Shown here: in pieces, positions 16,953-25,431 of the stretch
Layout: each line of letters begins with the position of its first letter
How positions within the stretch are numbered: position 1 is the first letter of the stretch
DNA from: Fructobacillus durionis
GTDB lineage: Bacteria > Bacillota > Bacilli > Lactobacillales > Lactobacillaceae
Assembly: GCF_900112405.1 (NCBI RefSeq)
Contig: NZ_FOLI01000002.1
Coordinates: 62,001 to 126,000, forward strand
Direction of reading: 5' to 3'
Length of the DNA: 64,000 bases
The notes under the pieces: generated by a model
Seen by the model: only the letters and a program-made list of their open reading frames with translations
Told to the model about the DNA's origin: nothing
Databases searched by the model: none
Position numbers and translations under genes: made by a program

Positions 16953-18314
16953 ATGTCAGCCTTAACGTTTAATGGTAAAAAGGTCCTTGTCCTTGGTTGG
17001 GCAAAGTCAGGAAGGGCAGCTACGAAGCGCCTGGTCGATTTGGGAGCGGATGTCACTGTTGCCAATCGTGATGCAATTAAAGAAGATGCCGATGTTGTGG
17101 CTTTGAAAGAAGCGGGTGTGACTTTTATTGAAAACGATAAGGCGGAATCGCTTGCAGCTAACAGCGACTACCTTGTTAAGAACCCTGGTATCTTTTACAA
17201 CCATCCAATTGTGGAAAAGGCTGAATCACTCGGTGTACCTGTTTTGACAGAAGTTGCCGTTGCCCTGTCCACTTTTAAGGGACGTTTGATTACGGTAACG
17301 GGTTCAAATGGGAAAACGACGACGACCTCACTACTAGGTTTGATGTTGCAACATGATCCCAAGCAAGGCAAAGTCGTTATCGCCGGTAACATCGGAACAC
17401 CTGTCTGTGACGTTGTTGGCGACATGGGCGAAGAAGATACCCTTGTTTTGGAACTTTCAACCTTCCAATTAGTCGGTATCCCAGAGATTTCTCCTGATAT
17501 CTCAGTGATTACGAATGTTTTTGCCAACCACTTGGATTTCCACCATAACCGCGATAACTACTTGGCTGCTAAGGAACGTGTAGCTATCCACCAAAAGCCA
17601 GGGCAGACACTTATCTTGAATGGAAACGGGAAGGATACACCAGCCATTGCTCAGTTAACTGCTGGTCGTGTGTTGATGTTTAACCCTGATGATCAAAAGG
17701 CCTTTGCTCATGAAAATAAGGCGGGCGATTTGGTCTTGGATGGCCAAGAATTGATGCCATTTGCTGACGTTAAATTGGTTGGTCGTCCAAACTTGGAGAA
17801 CGCGCTGGCAGCAACTGCCGCAGCAACGGTTGCCGGCTGCAGTCAAGACGCCATGCGTTCTGTTCTAAAGACTTTTGCTGGTGTTAAGCACCGCTTGCAA
17901 TTCCTCTTTAAGAAAAACGACGTCATTTACTACAATGATTCAAAGGCAACGGATATTGAAGCAACGCAGGCGGCTTTGTCAGCCTTTAAGCAGCCAACCA
18001 TCCTGTTAGCCGGAGGATTAGACCGTGGGGATGATTTGAACCGCTTGGTTCCGGATTTGAAGCACGTCATTCAAGTCATTGCTTTTGGGCAAACAAAGGA
18101 CAAGGTGGTGGCCATGGCAAAGGCTGCTGGGATTCCGGTAGAAGTTGTTGAAAACGTTGAAGAAGCGGCGCCGGTTGCTGTGAAGATGGCTAAGCCGGGT
18201 GAAGTGGTCTTGCTCTCACCAGCCGCTGCTTCTTGGGATCAGTACCCTAATTTCGAGATTCGTGGTGACAAGTACGTCGCTGCCTTAGAAAAAGCTTTGG
18301 GAAAGAAGGATTAA
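16953..18314 (+). CDS. murD: UDP-N-acetylmuramoylalanine-D-glutamate ligase MurD
   Basis: Adds D-glutamate to UDP-MurNAc-L-Ala in the cytosol. 453 residues in three domains: an N-terminal UDP-binding domain, a central ATPase with the P-loop VTGSNGKTTTT (about 113-122), and a C-terminal ligase domain with YYNDSKATDIEATQAAL and LSPAAASWDQYPNFEIRG. GGGGAG precedes the ATG. A small GGTGGTT/AACCACC inverted repeat lies in the gap after mraY (16904-16918), without a T tract, so transcription probably continues. Confidence 0.97.
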   Translation: MSALTFNGKKVLVLGWAKSGRAATKRLVDLGADVTVANRDAIKEDADVVALKEAGVTFIENDKAESLAANSDYLVKNPGIFYNHPIVEKAESLGVPVLTEVAVALSTFKGRLITVTGSNGKTTTTSLLGLMLQHDPKQGKVVIAGNIGTPVCDVVGDMGEEDTLVLELSTFQLVGIPEISPDISVITNVFANHLDFHHNRDNYLAAKERVAIHQKPGQTLILNGNGKDTPAIAQLTAGRVLMFNPDDQKAFAHENKAGDLVLDGQELMPFADVKLVGRPNLENALAATAAATVAGCSQDAMRSVLKTFAGVKHRLQFLFKKNDVIYYNDSKATDIEATQAALSAFKQPTILLAGGLDRGDDLNRLVPDLKHVIQVIAFGQTKDKVVAMAKAAGIPVEVVENVEEAAPVAVKMAKPGEVVLLSPAAASWDQYPNFEIRGDKYVAALEKALGKKD

Positions 18315-18317
18315 TTC

Positions 18318-19415
18318 ATGAAAGTCATGCTCTCAGGTGGCGGCACAGGCGGTCACATTTATCCAGCACTTGCATTAGCAGATGTTATTAAGCAGAAGGA
18401 ACCTGACGCAGAGTTTATGTACGTTGGTTCATTCCGTGGTGTTGAAAAAAACATTGTGCCTAAGACTGGCATTCCCTTTAAGCAGTTACACGTGCAAGGC
18501 TTTTCTCGCTCACTTTCAATGACAAACTTTAAGACTGTTTGGCTTTTCTTAAAGGCAGTCTCACAGGCGAAGAAGATTATTAAGGATTTTCAACCGGACG
18601 TTGTCGTTGGAACAGGTGGTTATGTTTCAGGCGCTGTTTTGTACGCGGCACAACAGTTGGGTATTCCAACTGTTATTCATGAACAAAATTCAGTGGCTGG
18701 TGTGACCAACAAGTTCTTGGCTCGTAAGGCAACAAAAATTGGAATTGCCTTTCCAGATGCAAAGGCCTTTTTCCCAGCTGAAAAGACTGAACTGATTGGA
18801 AACCCACGTGCGCAAGAAGTGGCGAACATGACGTCAGACTTTTTATGGAAGACCTACGGTCTATCCGACGACAAGAAGACTTTGTTAATCTTTGGTGGTT
18901 CTCAAGGAGCACCAGCCATTAACTTAGCCACCTTGGAAGCTATTCCAGAGTTCAACAAGCGCAACTACCAAGTGGTCTTGGTTGCTGGCCCTAAGCGTAT
19001 TGATAACTTTATGCGATTACTAAAGGAGCAAGGCAAAACCCTATCCGACAACATCAAAGTGTTGCCTTACATTGACAATATGCCAGCCGTGATGCAGAAG
19101 GCTTCGGTCTTAGTTTCACGTGCGGGGGCAACGTCAATTGCTGAATTGACGGCCTTGGGATTGCCATCAATCTTGGTTCCTTCACCATTCGTTACAGGTG
19201 ATCACCAAACAAAGAATGCCAAGTCCTTGGTTGATGCCGGTGCGGCTTTGTCAATTAAAGAACCCGATTTGAACGGTCAGTCCCTTGTGAAGGCTGCTGA
19301 TGTTTTGTTGGAAAACGATGCACAGGCGCAGGCAATGGAAGGACAATCAAAGAAGGTTGGTATCACAGATGCCGGCGACCGTTTCTACAATTTGCTTAAG
19401 TCCGTTATTAAGTAG
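18318..19415 (+). CDS. murG: UDP-GlcNAc:lipid I N-acetylglucosaminyltransferase MurG
   Basis: Membrane-associated GT-B enzyme converting lipid I to lipid II. 365 residues. The N-terminal GGGTGGHIYPALALA is the lipid-phosphate loop, followed by GTGGYVSGAV and the UDP-GlcNAc site IFGGSQGAPAIN, SRAGATSIAELTALGLPSILVPSP. It starts 3 bases after murD and is followed 9 bases later by divIB, all in the dcw operon. Confidence 0.97.
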   Translation: MKVMLSGGGTGGHIYPALALADVIKQKEPDAEFMYVGSFRGVEKNIVPKTGIPFKQLHVQGFSRSLSMTNFKTVWLFLKAVSQAKKIIKDFQPDVVVGTGGYVSGAVLYAAQQLGIPTVIHEQNSVAGVTNKFLARKATKIGIAFPDAKAFFPAEKTELIGNPRAQEVANMTSDFLWKTYGLSDDKKTLLIFGGSQGAPAINLATLEAIPEFNKRNYQVVLVAGPKRIDNFMRLLKEQGKTLSDNIKVLPYIDNMPAVMQKASVLVSRAGATSIAELTALGLPSILVPSPFVTGDHQTKNAKSLVDAGAALSIKEPDLNGQSLVKAADVLLENDAQAQAMEGQSKKVGITDAGDRFYNLLKSVIK

Positions 19416-19424
19416 GAGAGAATC

Positions 19425-20126
19425 GTGCAAGAAGAGTTAGGCAGAATAACAAAAAAAGATATTCTGACCAGTGCCTGGTGGGCCCTGGCTTTTTTTGCTG
19501 TAGCTGGATTAATTTTGTTACTTTGGCGACCATGGTTGCCTCTTAAAACCGTGACGGTGGATTCAGGTAACATCCCAACCGAAACAATTGAGAAGCAATT
19601 AGGGATTAAAACAGGGTCTTATCGCTATGAAGTGGCCCTGCAAGAGGCTTTCTTAGCACGTAAGTTGAAGTCTAAGAATGCTAAAGTCTCTCAAGTCGAG
19701 ATGCATTTATCCGGACAGAAGTTATCAATCATCGTTTCTGAAAAGATTAATGCAGGTTTTGTGAAGTTAAAGGGACACTGGTATCAGTTAGATTCCAACG
19801 GTAACCGTCAGTCGGTTAAGGAGCCGGATGGCCGTGGGCCAGTTTATTCTGACTTCCAGTCAACGACTCGAATTAAGGCCGTTGCGAAAGCGGTGGCTTC
19901 GCTTGATAAGGTGATTCGTCAGGACATCGGTGAGATTCGTTTTGCACCGGATAGTAATAACGATGACAAATTAATTTTAATTATGAACGATGGTAATACC
20001 GTTTACGCAAGTCAAAAAACCTTAGCTGAAAAAATGCGGTATTACACGGGAATTGCCCAGTCAATGAATCAAAACGGTGTCGTTGATTTACAGGTCGGTT
20101 CGTATTCATATAGTTATGGTTCTTAA
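19425..20126 (+). CDS. divIB: Cell division protein DivIB/FtsQ
   Basis: Bitopic septal protein, 233 residues: short cytosolic N-terminus, one helix (about 16-36, ending LILLLWRPWLPL), then an extracellular POTRA-like domain beginning KTVTVDSGNIPTETIEKQLG and a beta domain. It forms a complex with FtsL and DivIC. The start is GTG at 19425, 4 bases after AGGAGAG (19414-19420). The sequence is divergent, so the call leans on topology, POTRA pattern and position between murG and ftsA. Confidence 0.9.
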   Translation: MQEELGRITKKDILTSAWWALAFFAVAGLILLLWRPWLPLKTVTVDSGNIPTETIEKQLGIKTGSYRYEVALQEAFLARKLKSKNAKVSQVEMHLSGQKLSIIVSEKINAGFVKLKGHWYQLDSNGNRQSVKEPDGRGPVYSDFQSTTRIKAVAKAVASLDKVIRQDIGEIRFAPDSNNDDKLILIMNDGNTVYASQKTLAEKMRYYTGIAQSMNQNGVVDLQVGSYSYSYGS

Positions 20127-20180
20127 GCTGAAAACTTTCTAACAAATTCGCCCTAAAACCTACCAGATAGGCGGTCGATA

Positions 20181-20189
20181 TGTTAAGAT
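20181..20189 (+). promoter_or_regulatory. Internal extended -10 promoter for ftsA-ftsZ
   Basis: TGTTAAGAT in the 111-base gap between divIB and ftsA, the largest gap inside the dcw cluster. It would let ftsAZ be transcribed above the level of the upstream wall genes. Confidence 0.45.
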
Positions 20190-20237
20190 TATCTTTAGGT
20201 TTAGTTTCAAAATTTTAAATTAAAAGGGGACAAGTAC

Positions 20238-21578
20238 ATGACCCAAAATGGCGTGATAGTTGGTTTAGATATCGGAACAACCATGGTAAAAGTGGTTGTT
20301 GCCCAAAATAATGGCGGCCGATTCAACGTCATTGCTACGGGTTCAGCGGCCGGTGCCGGTTTGAAGCGAGGAGTAATCGTCGATATCAACCAGACTGCTG
20401 AAGCTATTACAAAGGCTGTTTCACAGGCTGCCGCTAAGGCAAATGTTTCAATCGAAGAAGTGGTTGTTGGATTACCTGCTAACCAGGTCACAATCCAAAA
20501 GATCTCTGGCCTTGTTTCAATTGAAAATCAAAATAAGCAGATTACAGGTCAAGACGTTGTTAATGTAACGAACCAAGCTTTGAATTCGCTTTCACTAGCT
20601 GAGCAAACGCCGGTTGAATTTATTCCATCACAATTCATTGTCGATGGCTTTGACGGGATTAAGGACCCAACCGATATGATTGGTGTCCGCCTTGAAGTTC
20701 AAGGCCTTGTCTACCTAGCACCAAATAAGGTGGTTGATGGCATTAAGACTGCTGTTAAAAAAGCAGGTCTTCATCTTGCTGCGATGGATTTGGCACCAAT
20801 GGCTTTGGCACCATCCTTCCTATCTGATGCCGAACAAAATTTTGGAGCAATCTTAATTGATATTGCGGGCGGCCAGTCAACGGCTTCTGTTATTCACGAC
20901 CACAAAGTCAAGTACATGACGGTTGATTATGAAGGTGGCGTAAACGTTACCAAAGATATCTCAACGGTGCTTAGCATTTCAGAGCGAGAAGCCGAAGCCG
21001 TCAAGGTCAAGTACGGTTCAGCCGATTCTAAACAGGCATCAGCTGAACAAATCTTCTACGTTGATGCTGTCGGCTTAACGGAAAAGAAGGCAGTTGACGA
21101 AAAGTACTTGTCAGAAATCATGGAAGCACGTTTTGATCAGATTTTTGACCGACTCGACCAACAGTTAGACAACGTTGGTGCCGATGACCTCCCAGGTGGT
21201 TACATCATCACGGGTGGCTCTGCTGCAACACCAGGACTTCTGGCAAAAGCACAGGAGCACTTCGGTGAAAACGTACAGATTGCACGTCCTAACCAAATCG
21301 GTTTGCGTCATCCAAGTTTTGCCCGTGCCCTTGCCTTTGCTTCCTACGAAGCGTTCCAATCGGACCTTCAAAAGATGATTAAGTCCGTTTTGATGGGACA
21401 ACAGGTATACCAAGCGGTTGCCAAGCCTTATCACCAGGCTGAAACTAGTGAACCAGTCATACAAACGACTGAAGAAGATGAGACTTTTATTGAAGAAGAT
21501 GCGCCTAAAGAAGGAATCTTTAAGCGAATGAAGAATTCTTTGAGCTCATTATTTGCAGAAACAGACGACGAAGACTAA
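20238..21578 (+). CDS. ftsA: Cell division protein FtsA
   Basis: Actin-like ATPase that tethers FtsZ to the membrane. 446 residues: GLDIGTTMVKVVV (phosphate 1 loop), the 1C domain with VVVGLPANQV, ILIDIAGGQSTASV (phosphate 2), YIITGGSAATPGL (adenosine loop), then an acidic linker and a terminal amphipathic segment GIFKRMKNSLSSLF for membrane binding. Ribosome site AAAGGGGA. ftsZ follows after 21 bases. Confidence 0.96.
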   Translation: MTQNGVIVGLDIGTTMVKVVVAQNNGGRFNVIATGSAAGAGLKRGVIVDINQTAEAITKAVSQAAAKANVSIEEVVVGLPANQVTIQKISGLVSIENQNKQITGQDVVNVTNQALNSLSLAEQTPVEFIPSQFIVDGFDGIKDPTDMIGVRLEVQGLVYLAPNKVVDGIKTAVKKAGLHLAAMDLAPMALAPSFLSDAEQNFGAILIDIAGGQSTASVIHDHKVKYMTVDYEGGVNVTKDISTVLSISEREAEAVKVKYGSADSKQASAEQIFYVDAVGLTEKKAVDEKYLSEIMEARFDQIFDRLDQQLDNVGADDLPGGYIITGGSAATPGLLAKAQEHFGENVQIARPNQIGLRHPSFARALAFASYEAFQSDLQKMIKSVLMGQQVYQAVAKPYHQAETSEPVIQTTEEDETFIEEDAPKEGIFKRMKNSLSSLFAETDDED

Positions 21579-21599
21579 CCAGACCAAAGGAGTATTTTC

Positions 21600-22880
21600 A
21601 TGGACTTTACAATCGACGAAACGCAGGGAACAGCCGGCGCGGTAATTAAGGTCATCGGTGTTGGTGGAGGAGGTTCAAACGCCATTAACCACATGATTGA
21701 AGATGATATCCAAGGTGTGGACTTCATCGTGGCCAATACTGATGTTCAGGCTTTAGACAAGTCTGCTGCCAAGCAAAAGATTCAAATCGGGCCTAAGTTG
21801 ACCGGTGGATTGGGCGCAGGTTCCAACCCAGAACGCGGTGCAAAGGCGGCCGAAGAATCACAAGAAGAAATTGAAGAAGCACTGAAGGGTGCTGACATGG
21901 TAATTATTACTGCCGGAATGGGTGGTGGAACTGGTAACGGTGCTGCGCCAATCGTTGCTAAGATTGCCAAGGACATGGGGGCTTTGACAGTTGCCGTTGT
22001 TACCCGTCCATTTGCTTGGGAAGGACCTAAGCGTTCAAAGTATGCGACTGAAGGACTACAAGCCCTTTCTGAACAAGTGGATTCATTGGTTGTTATTACC
22101 AACGAACGCTTGAAGGATCAAATTGATTTGAAGTTGCCAATTATCGAAGCCTTTAAGGTTGTTGATGATGTTGTGGCTCAAGGTGTTCGTGGTATTTCAG
22201 AATTGATTACCAACCCTGGATTCATTAACTTGGACTTCGCGGATGTGAAGACGGTGATGGAAGATGCCGGACCTGCCTTGATGGGTGTTGGTTCTGCCAC
22301 TGGTGAATCACGTGCCGTTGATGCAACGCGTTCAGCCATCTCTTCACCACTTTTGGAAGTTGATATGACTGGTGCCTCTGAAGTTCTCTTGAACGTTACT
22401 GGTGGGCCAGACCTATCCGTTTATGAAGCGCAATCAGCTGCTGATGTAATTAACCAAGAAGCTGGTCGTGACGTGAACGTTGTCTTTGGAACGTCAGTTG
22501 ATATGGACATGAACGATGCCATCCGTGTGACGGTTATCGCTACTGGTTTGCAAGACGGTAAGAAGCGTCCTGCTACTCAGGCAAAGCCTGTTTCTGCACC
22601 AAAGGTTGAAAAACCTGCTGCTGAACAGACACAAAACAATAACCAAGCTGGATTGTTCTCACGCTCTGCTTCAGATGGTGCAGAAGGTGTTGATGCAAAG
22701 AACGACCCATTTGCTGACTGGGATATTACCACAAAGCAACAACAACCAAAGCAAGATGAAAAGCAATTCGATGGCGTTGCCAAGCAAGCTTTTGATCCCG
22801 TTGAGCCTGTTAACCAAAACATTGACCTCGACCTATCTTCAGAAGACGATGACAAACCACCTTTCTTTAAGAAGCGATAA
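21600..22880 (+). CDS. ftsZ: Cell division protein FtsZ
   Basis: Tubulin-like GTPase forming the Z ring. 426 residues: [15 protein letters not shown] at the start, tubulin signature GGGTGNG (108-114), the T7 loop in [17 protein letters not shown], then a glutamine-rich variable linker (about 320-405) and the C-terminal conserved peptide ending [10 protein letters not shown] that binds FtsA and SepF. Ribosome site AAAGGAG. The following gene is sepF. Confidence 0.98.
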   Translation: MDFTIDETQGTAGAVIKVIGVGGGGSNAINHMIEDDIQGVDFIVANTDVQALDKSAAKQKIQIGPKLTGGLGAGSNPERGAKAAEESQEEIEEALKGADMVIITAGMGGGTGNGAAPIVAKIAKDMGALTVAVVTRPFAWEGPKRSKYATEGLQALSEQVDSLVVITNERLKDQIDLKLPIIEAFKVVDDVVAQGVRGISELITNPGFINLDFADVKTVMEDAGPALMGVGSATGESRAVDATRSAISSPLLEVDMTGASEVLLNVTGGPDLSVYEAQSAADVINQEAGRDVNVVFGTSVDMDMNDAIRVTVIATGLQDGKKRPATQAKPVSAPKVEKPAAEQTQNNNQAGLFSRSASDGAEGVDAKNDPFADWDITTKQQQPKQDEKQFDGVAKQAFDPVEPVNQNIDLDLSSEDDDKPPFFKKR

Positions 22881-22893
22881 GGAGGAATGACAG

Positions 22894-23340
22894 ATGGCTT
22901 TTGATAAGATTAAAACCCTCTTCTCTGGTGATGATGATTACTACGAGGAAGAGTACGAAGAAACAGCGCAAGAACAGGAAAAGCCTGCTCCTGCAAAGAC
23001 TAACAAGCAGATGACACCAGTGAAGAAGCAAAGTAAGAACACTATTAACGCGGCTGAAACAAGCGATGCCATTGCGCGAATCGCATTGTTTGAACCAAAG
23101 GTTTATGCTGACTCACGTGCCATTGCTTCTCAGGTGATTGAAGGCGACGCAGTAATTGTCAACTTCTCTCAACTTGAAGAAGACCCTGCACGTCGAATTT
23201 TGGACTACATTGGCGGCGCTGTTTATGCTGTTGATGGTTCCATGGAACGTATTGGTGAGAAAATTTTCTTGCTGACACCATCAACTTATGAAGTTGCTGG
23301 TTCAATGAGTGAAAATTTGGACAACCAAACTCGGTATTAA
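22894..23340 (+). CDS. sepF: Cell division protein SepF
   Basis: 148-residue FtsZ-binding protein that forms rings and anchors the Z ring. N-terminal amphipathic segment AFDKIKTLFSG, an acidic/lysine linker (10-50), then the folded SepF domain with FEPKVYADSRAIASQV and FLLTPSTYEVAG. Ribosome site AAGGAGG 7 bases ahead. Order ftsZ-sepF-ylmG-ylmH-divIVA is standard for Firmicutes. Confidence 0.95.
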   Translation: MAFDKIKTLFSGDDDYYEEEYEETAQEQEKPAPAKTNKQMTPVKKQSKNTINAAETSDAIARIALFEPKVYADSRAIASQVIEGDAVIVNFSQLEEDPARRILDYIGGAVYAVDGSMERIGEKIFLLTPSTYEVAGSMSENLDNQTRY

Positions 23341-23343
23341 TAT

Positions 23344-23610
23344 ATGATTTTATCGATGATTTTCATCATCCTTAGTTATGTCATTCAGATATATTCTTAT
23401 GCTCTGGTGATATACATTTTAATGTCCTGGTTACCTGGCTTATACCACACTTGGTTTGGCCGAGAATTGGGAAAGATTATTGAACCATACTTAGCTTTAT
23501 TTTCCTTTATTAAGCCGCTTGGCATTTTGGATTTGCGTCCACTTGTTGCCTTCTTTGGTTTGGAAGCCTTGAGTTTTGCTTTGGCATATCTCCAGGCTTT
23601 GGTGAGTTAA
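23344..23610 (+). CDS. ylmG: YggT/YlmG family membrane protein
   Basis: 88 residues with two hydrophobic helices (about 1-28 and 60-85) joined by the conserved SWLPGLYHTWFGRELGKIIEPYL stretch typical of the YGGT family. Associated with division and envelope functions; exact role is not established. It sits 3 bases after sepF and one base before ylmH, so it is co-translated with both. Confidence 0.92.
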   Translation: MILSMIFIILSYVIQIYSYALVIYILMSWLPGLYHTWFGRELGKIIEPYLALFSFIKPLGILDLRPLVAFFGLEALSFALAYLQALVS

Positions 23611-23611
23611 G

Positions 23612-24406
23612 ATGGTTGATAATCAAGCAGTAGCCCAGCACTTCGAACCTGAAGAGCGGGCTTTTGTTTCACAAGCAACTGATTGGCTGCAAACAGTTTC
23701 AAATGAATACCGGCTGGTTCTAACGCATTTTTTGAATCCGAGAGAACGACATATCTTATCGATTCTAATTGGTGACCGAACGGATATAAAATTTGAATCC
23801 TTCGGGATATTTGACCGTGCTGAAAAAGAGCGGGTAGTGATTGCTCCAGAGTTTATCGAGATTGAACAGCCTGATTTTGAAGAAACGCTTTTACAAATTT
23901 CTTTTCCAAAAAAGTTCTTAGAACTGCGACATAAAGACCTGCTCGGTGCTTTTCTCTCAGCTGGAATTGATCGTGCCGTTTTTGGCGATATCTTACTAGA
24001 TAAAGAAAAGGGCATTGCCCAGGTTGCGGTCGAAAGACGGCAAGAGTTCTTCATTGAACAAGAGATTTTACAAATTGGAAAAGTCAGTGCAAATTGGCAG
24101 TCGGTTTCCTTTGATCAGGCTTTGATTAAAGAGGATGAGGGGGAGGAAGAGTTTTTGCTCGTTCCTTCCTTGCGCTTAGACGCTGTCATTGCAAGTTGCT
24201 TTAATCTCTCTCGAACTCAGGTTAAAGAGATGATTGAAAGCGGATTTGTTGCTGTGAACTGGTCCAAGTCATTAAAGACGAATCGAACGATTCACTTACA
24301 TGATGTGATTTCTGTTCGAAAAAAGGGGCGAATTTCCTTACAAAGCTTGGCAGGGCACAGTAAAAGCGATAAAATAAAAGCAGTTTTTCAAATCATTCAC
24401 CGTTGA
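23612..24406 (+). CDS. ylmH: YlmH family S4-domain RNA-binding protein
   Basis: 264-residue protein with a central YlmH domain and a C-terminal S4 RNA-binding domain (about 190-250: LRLDAVIASCFNLSRTQVKEMIESGFVAVNW). In Bacillus the homologue has been linked to ribosome rescue on free 50S-nascent chain complexes (established for that family, not shown here). The N-terminal part is divergent. It begins one base after the ylmG stop and precedes divIVA. Confidence 0.92.
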   Translation: MVDNQAVAQHFEPEERAFVSQATDWLQTVSNEYRLVLTHFLNPRERHILSILIGDRTDIKFESFGIFDRAEKERVVIAPEFIEIEQPDFEETLLQISFPKKFLELRHKDLLGAFLSAGIDRAVFGDILLDKEKGIAQVAVERRQEFFIEQEILQIGKVSANWQSVSFDQALIKEDEGEEEFLLVPSLRLDAVIASCFNLSRTQVKEMIESGFVAVNWSKSLKTNRTIHLHDVISVRKKGRISLQSLAGHSKSDKIKAVFQIIHR

Positions 24407-24433
24407 GTAGAATGATGCAGAAAGGAAGAACAG

Positions 24434-25156
24434 ATGGCATTAACACCTGATGAAATTTTAAATCATGAATTTACCCGTAAGGGATCTCGTGCATATGTTG
24501 CTCGTGAAGTTGATTCCTTCTTAGATGAAGTGAACAACGATTACCGCTCTGTCCTTGCAGACTACCAAGAGTTGCAAAAGAAGAGTCGTCAGCAACAAGA
24601 GCGTATTGAACAATTGGATGCACAAAAGGACCAAGTGAACGAATCAATTATGTTCGCTCAGTCTGCGGCCTCACGCCTTCGTTCTGAAACAGAAGAAGAA
24701 GTGAAGTCACAATTGGAAAAGGCTCAACAAGAAGCTAAGGAAATTGTTGATAACGCTCGTCGTAAGGCAGAAGAAGAATCAAAGCGTTTGGCTCAACAAA
24801 ACGTTGATTTGATTGATGAACAAAACCGTTTGCGTGAACGTGTTGATTCATTTAAGAATTCATTTATCGAATTGATTGATGAACAAAAGGCTCTTTTGCA
24901 AGAGGATAAGTTGACTCAGGCTGTTGAAGCCTTGCCTGCTTCTATTATTTCCGACCAAGTGTTGGAAGAATTAGACGGGGAAGAAGAACTCGAATTGCCA
25001 ACTGATTTGGATGAAATCCCTGACTTTGCAAAGGGACCAATCGAAAAGCAGGCCGATTCTGAAGTTAGTAATGAAGACGATGAAGAGGACGATGCGGACG
25101 CGGAAGAGTCTGCTGAACCAACGGTTGTTGTTTTCCCAGAGTCAGAAGAAAAGTAA
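24434..25156 (+). CDS. divIVA: Cell division protein DivIVA
   Basis: Curvature-sensing coiled-coil protein marking poles and septa. 240 residues. The lipid-binding N-terminal motif LTPDEILNHEFTRKGSRAY is followed by VAREVDSFLDEV, then coiled coil from about 30 to 165 and a very acidic tail (about 185-240) rich in E and D. Ribosome site AAAGGAAG. Last gene of the dcw run before the ileS T-box. Confidence 0.95.
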   Translation: MALTPDEILNHEFTRKGSRAYVAREVDSFLDEVNNDYRSVLADYQELQKKSRQQQERIEQLDAQKDQVNESIMFAQSAASRLRSETEEEVKSQLEKAQQEAKEIVDNARRKAEEESKRLAQQNVDLIDEQNRLRERVDSFKNSFIELIDEQKALLQEDKLTQAVEALPASIISDQVLEELDGEEELELPTDLDEIPDFAKGPIEKQADSEVSNEDDEEDDADAEESAEPTVVVFPESEEK

Positions 25157-25164
25157 AGATTGAA

Positions 25165-25397
25165 GCGTAAGACGCGCTAGAACAAGATATTGATAGCGAG
25201 CCATGTCCGGTGAAAGATGGCCAATCCCTCGAGTTCTTAGTATCACTTGCGTTATTCCGAGGTTGAATTCTAGTAGGCCTTGGCGAAGGACAGCCCGTTA
25301 GAGCTGTATGAAGCACTAGTTTTTTAACTAGTGGAAGAATAGGTGGTACCACGTTCGCTCGTCCTGTTTACCCTTCGGGGTAAACAGGACTTTTTTA
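25165..25397 (+). promoter_or_regulatory. T-box riboswitch controlling ileS
   Basis: tRNA-sensing leader. The T-box bulge sequence AGGTGGTACCACG is at 25341-25353, upstream of a strong terminator with arms GTCCTGTTTACCC / GGGTAAACAGGAC (25361-25390) and a T run. The candidate isoleucine specifier ATC is at 25242-25244, in AGTATCAC of the stem I region. Uncharged tRNA-Ile would stabilise the antiterminator and switch on ileS. The boundary at the 5' end is approximate. Confidence 0.88.
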
Positions 25398-25431
25398 TTA
25401 CCAATTTTAAAAAATAATAGAGGAGAATCCC

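Noticed and set aside
23623-24054. 143-codon minus-strand open frame
   Set aside because: Shadow of ylmH; composition reflects the opposite strand.
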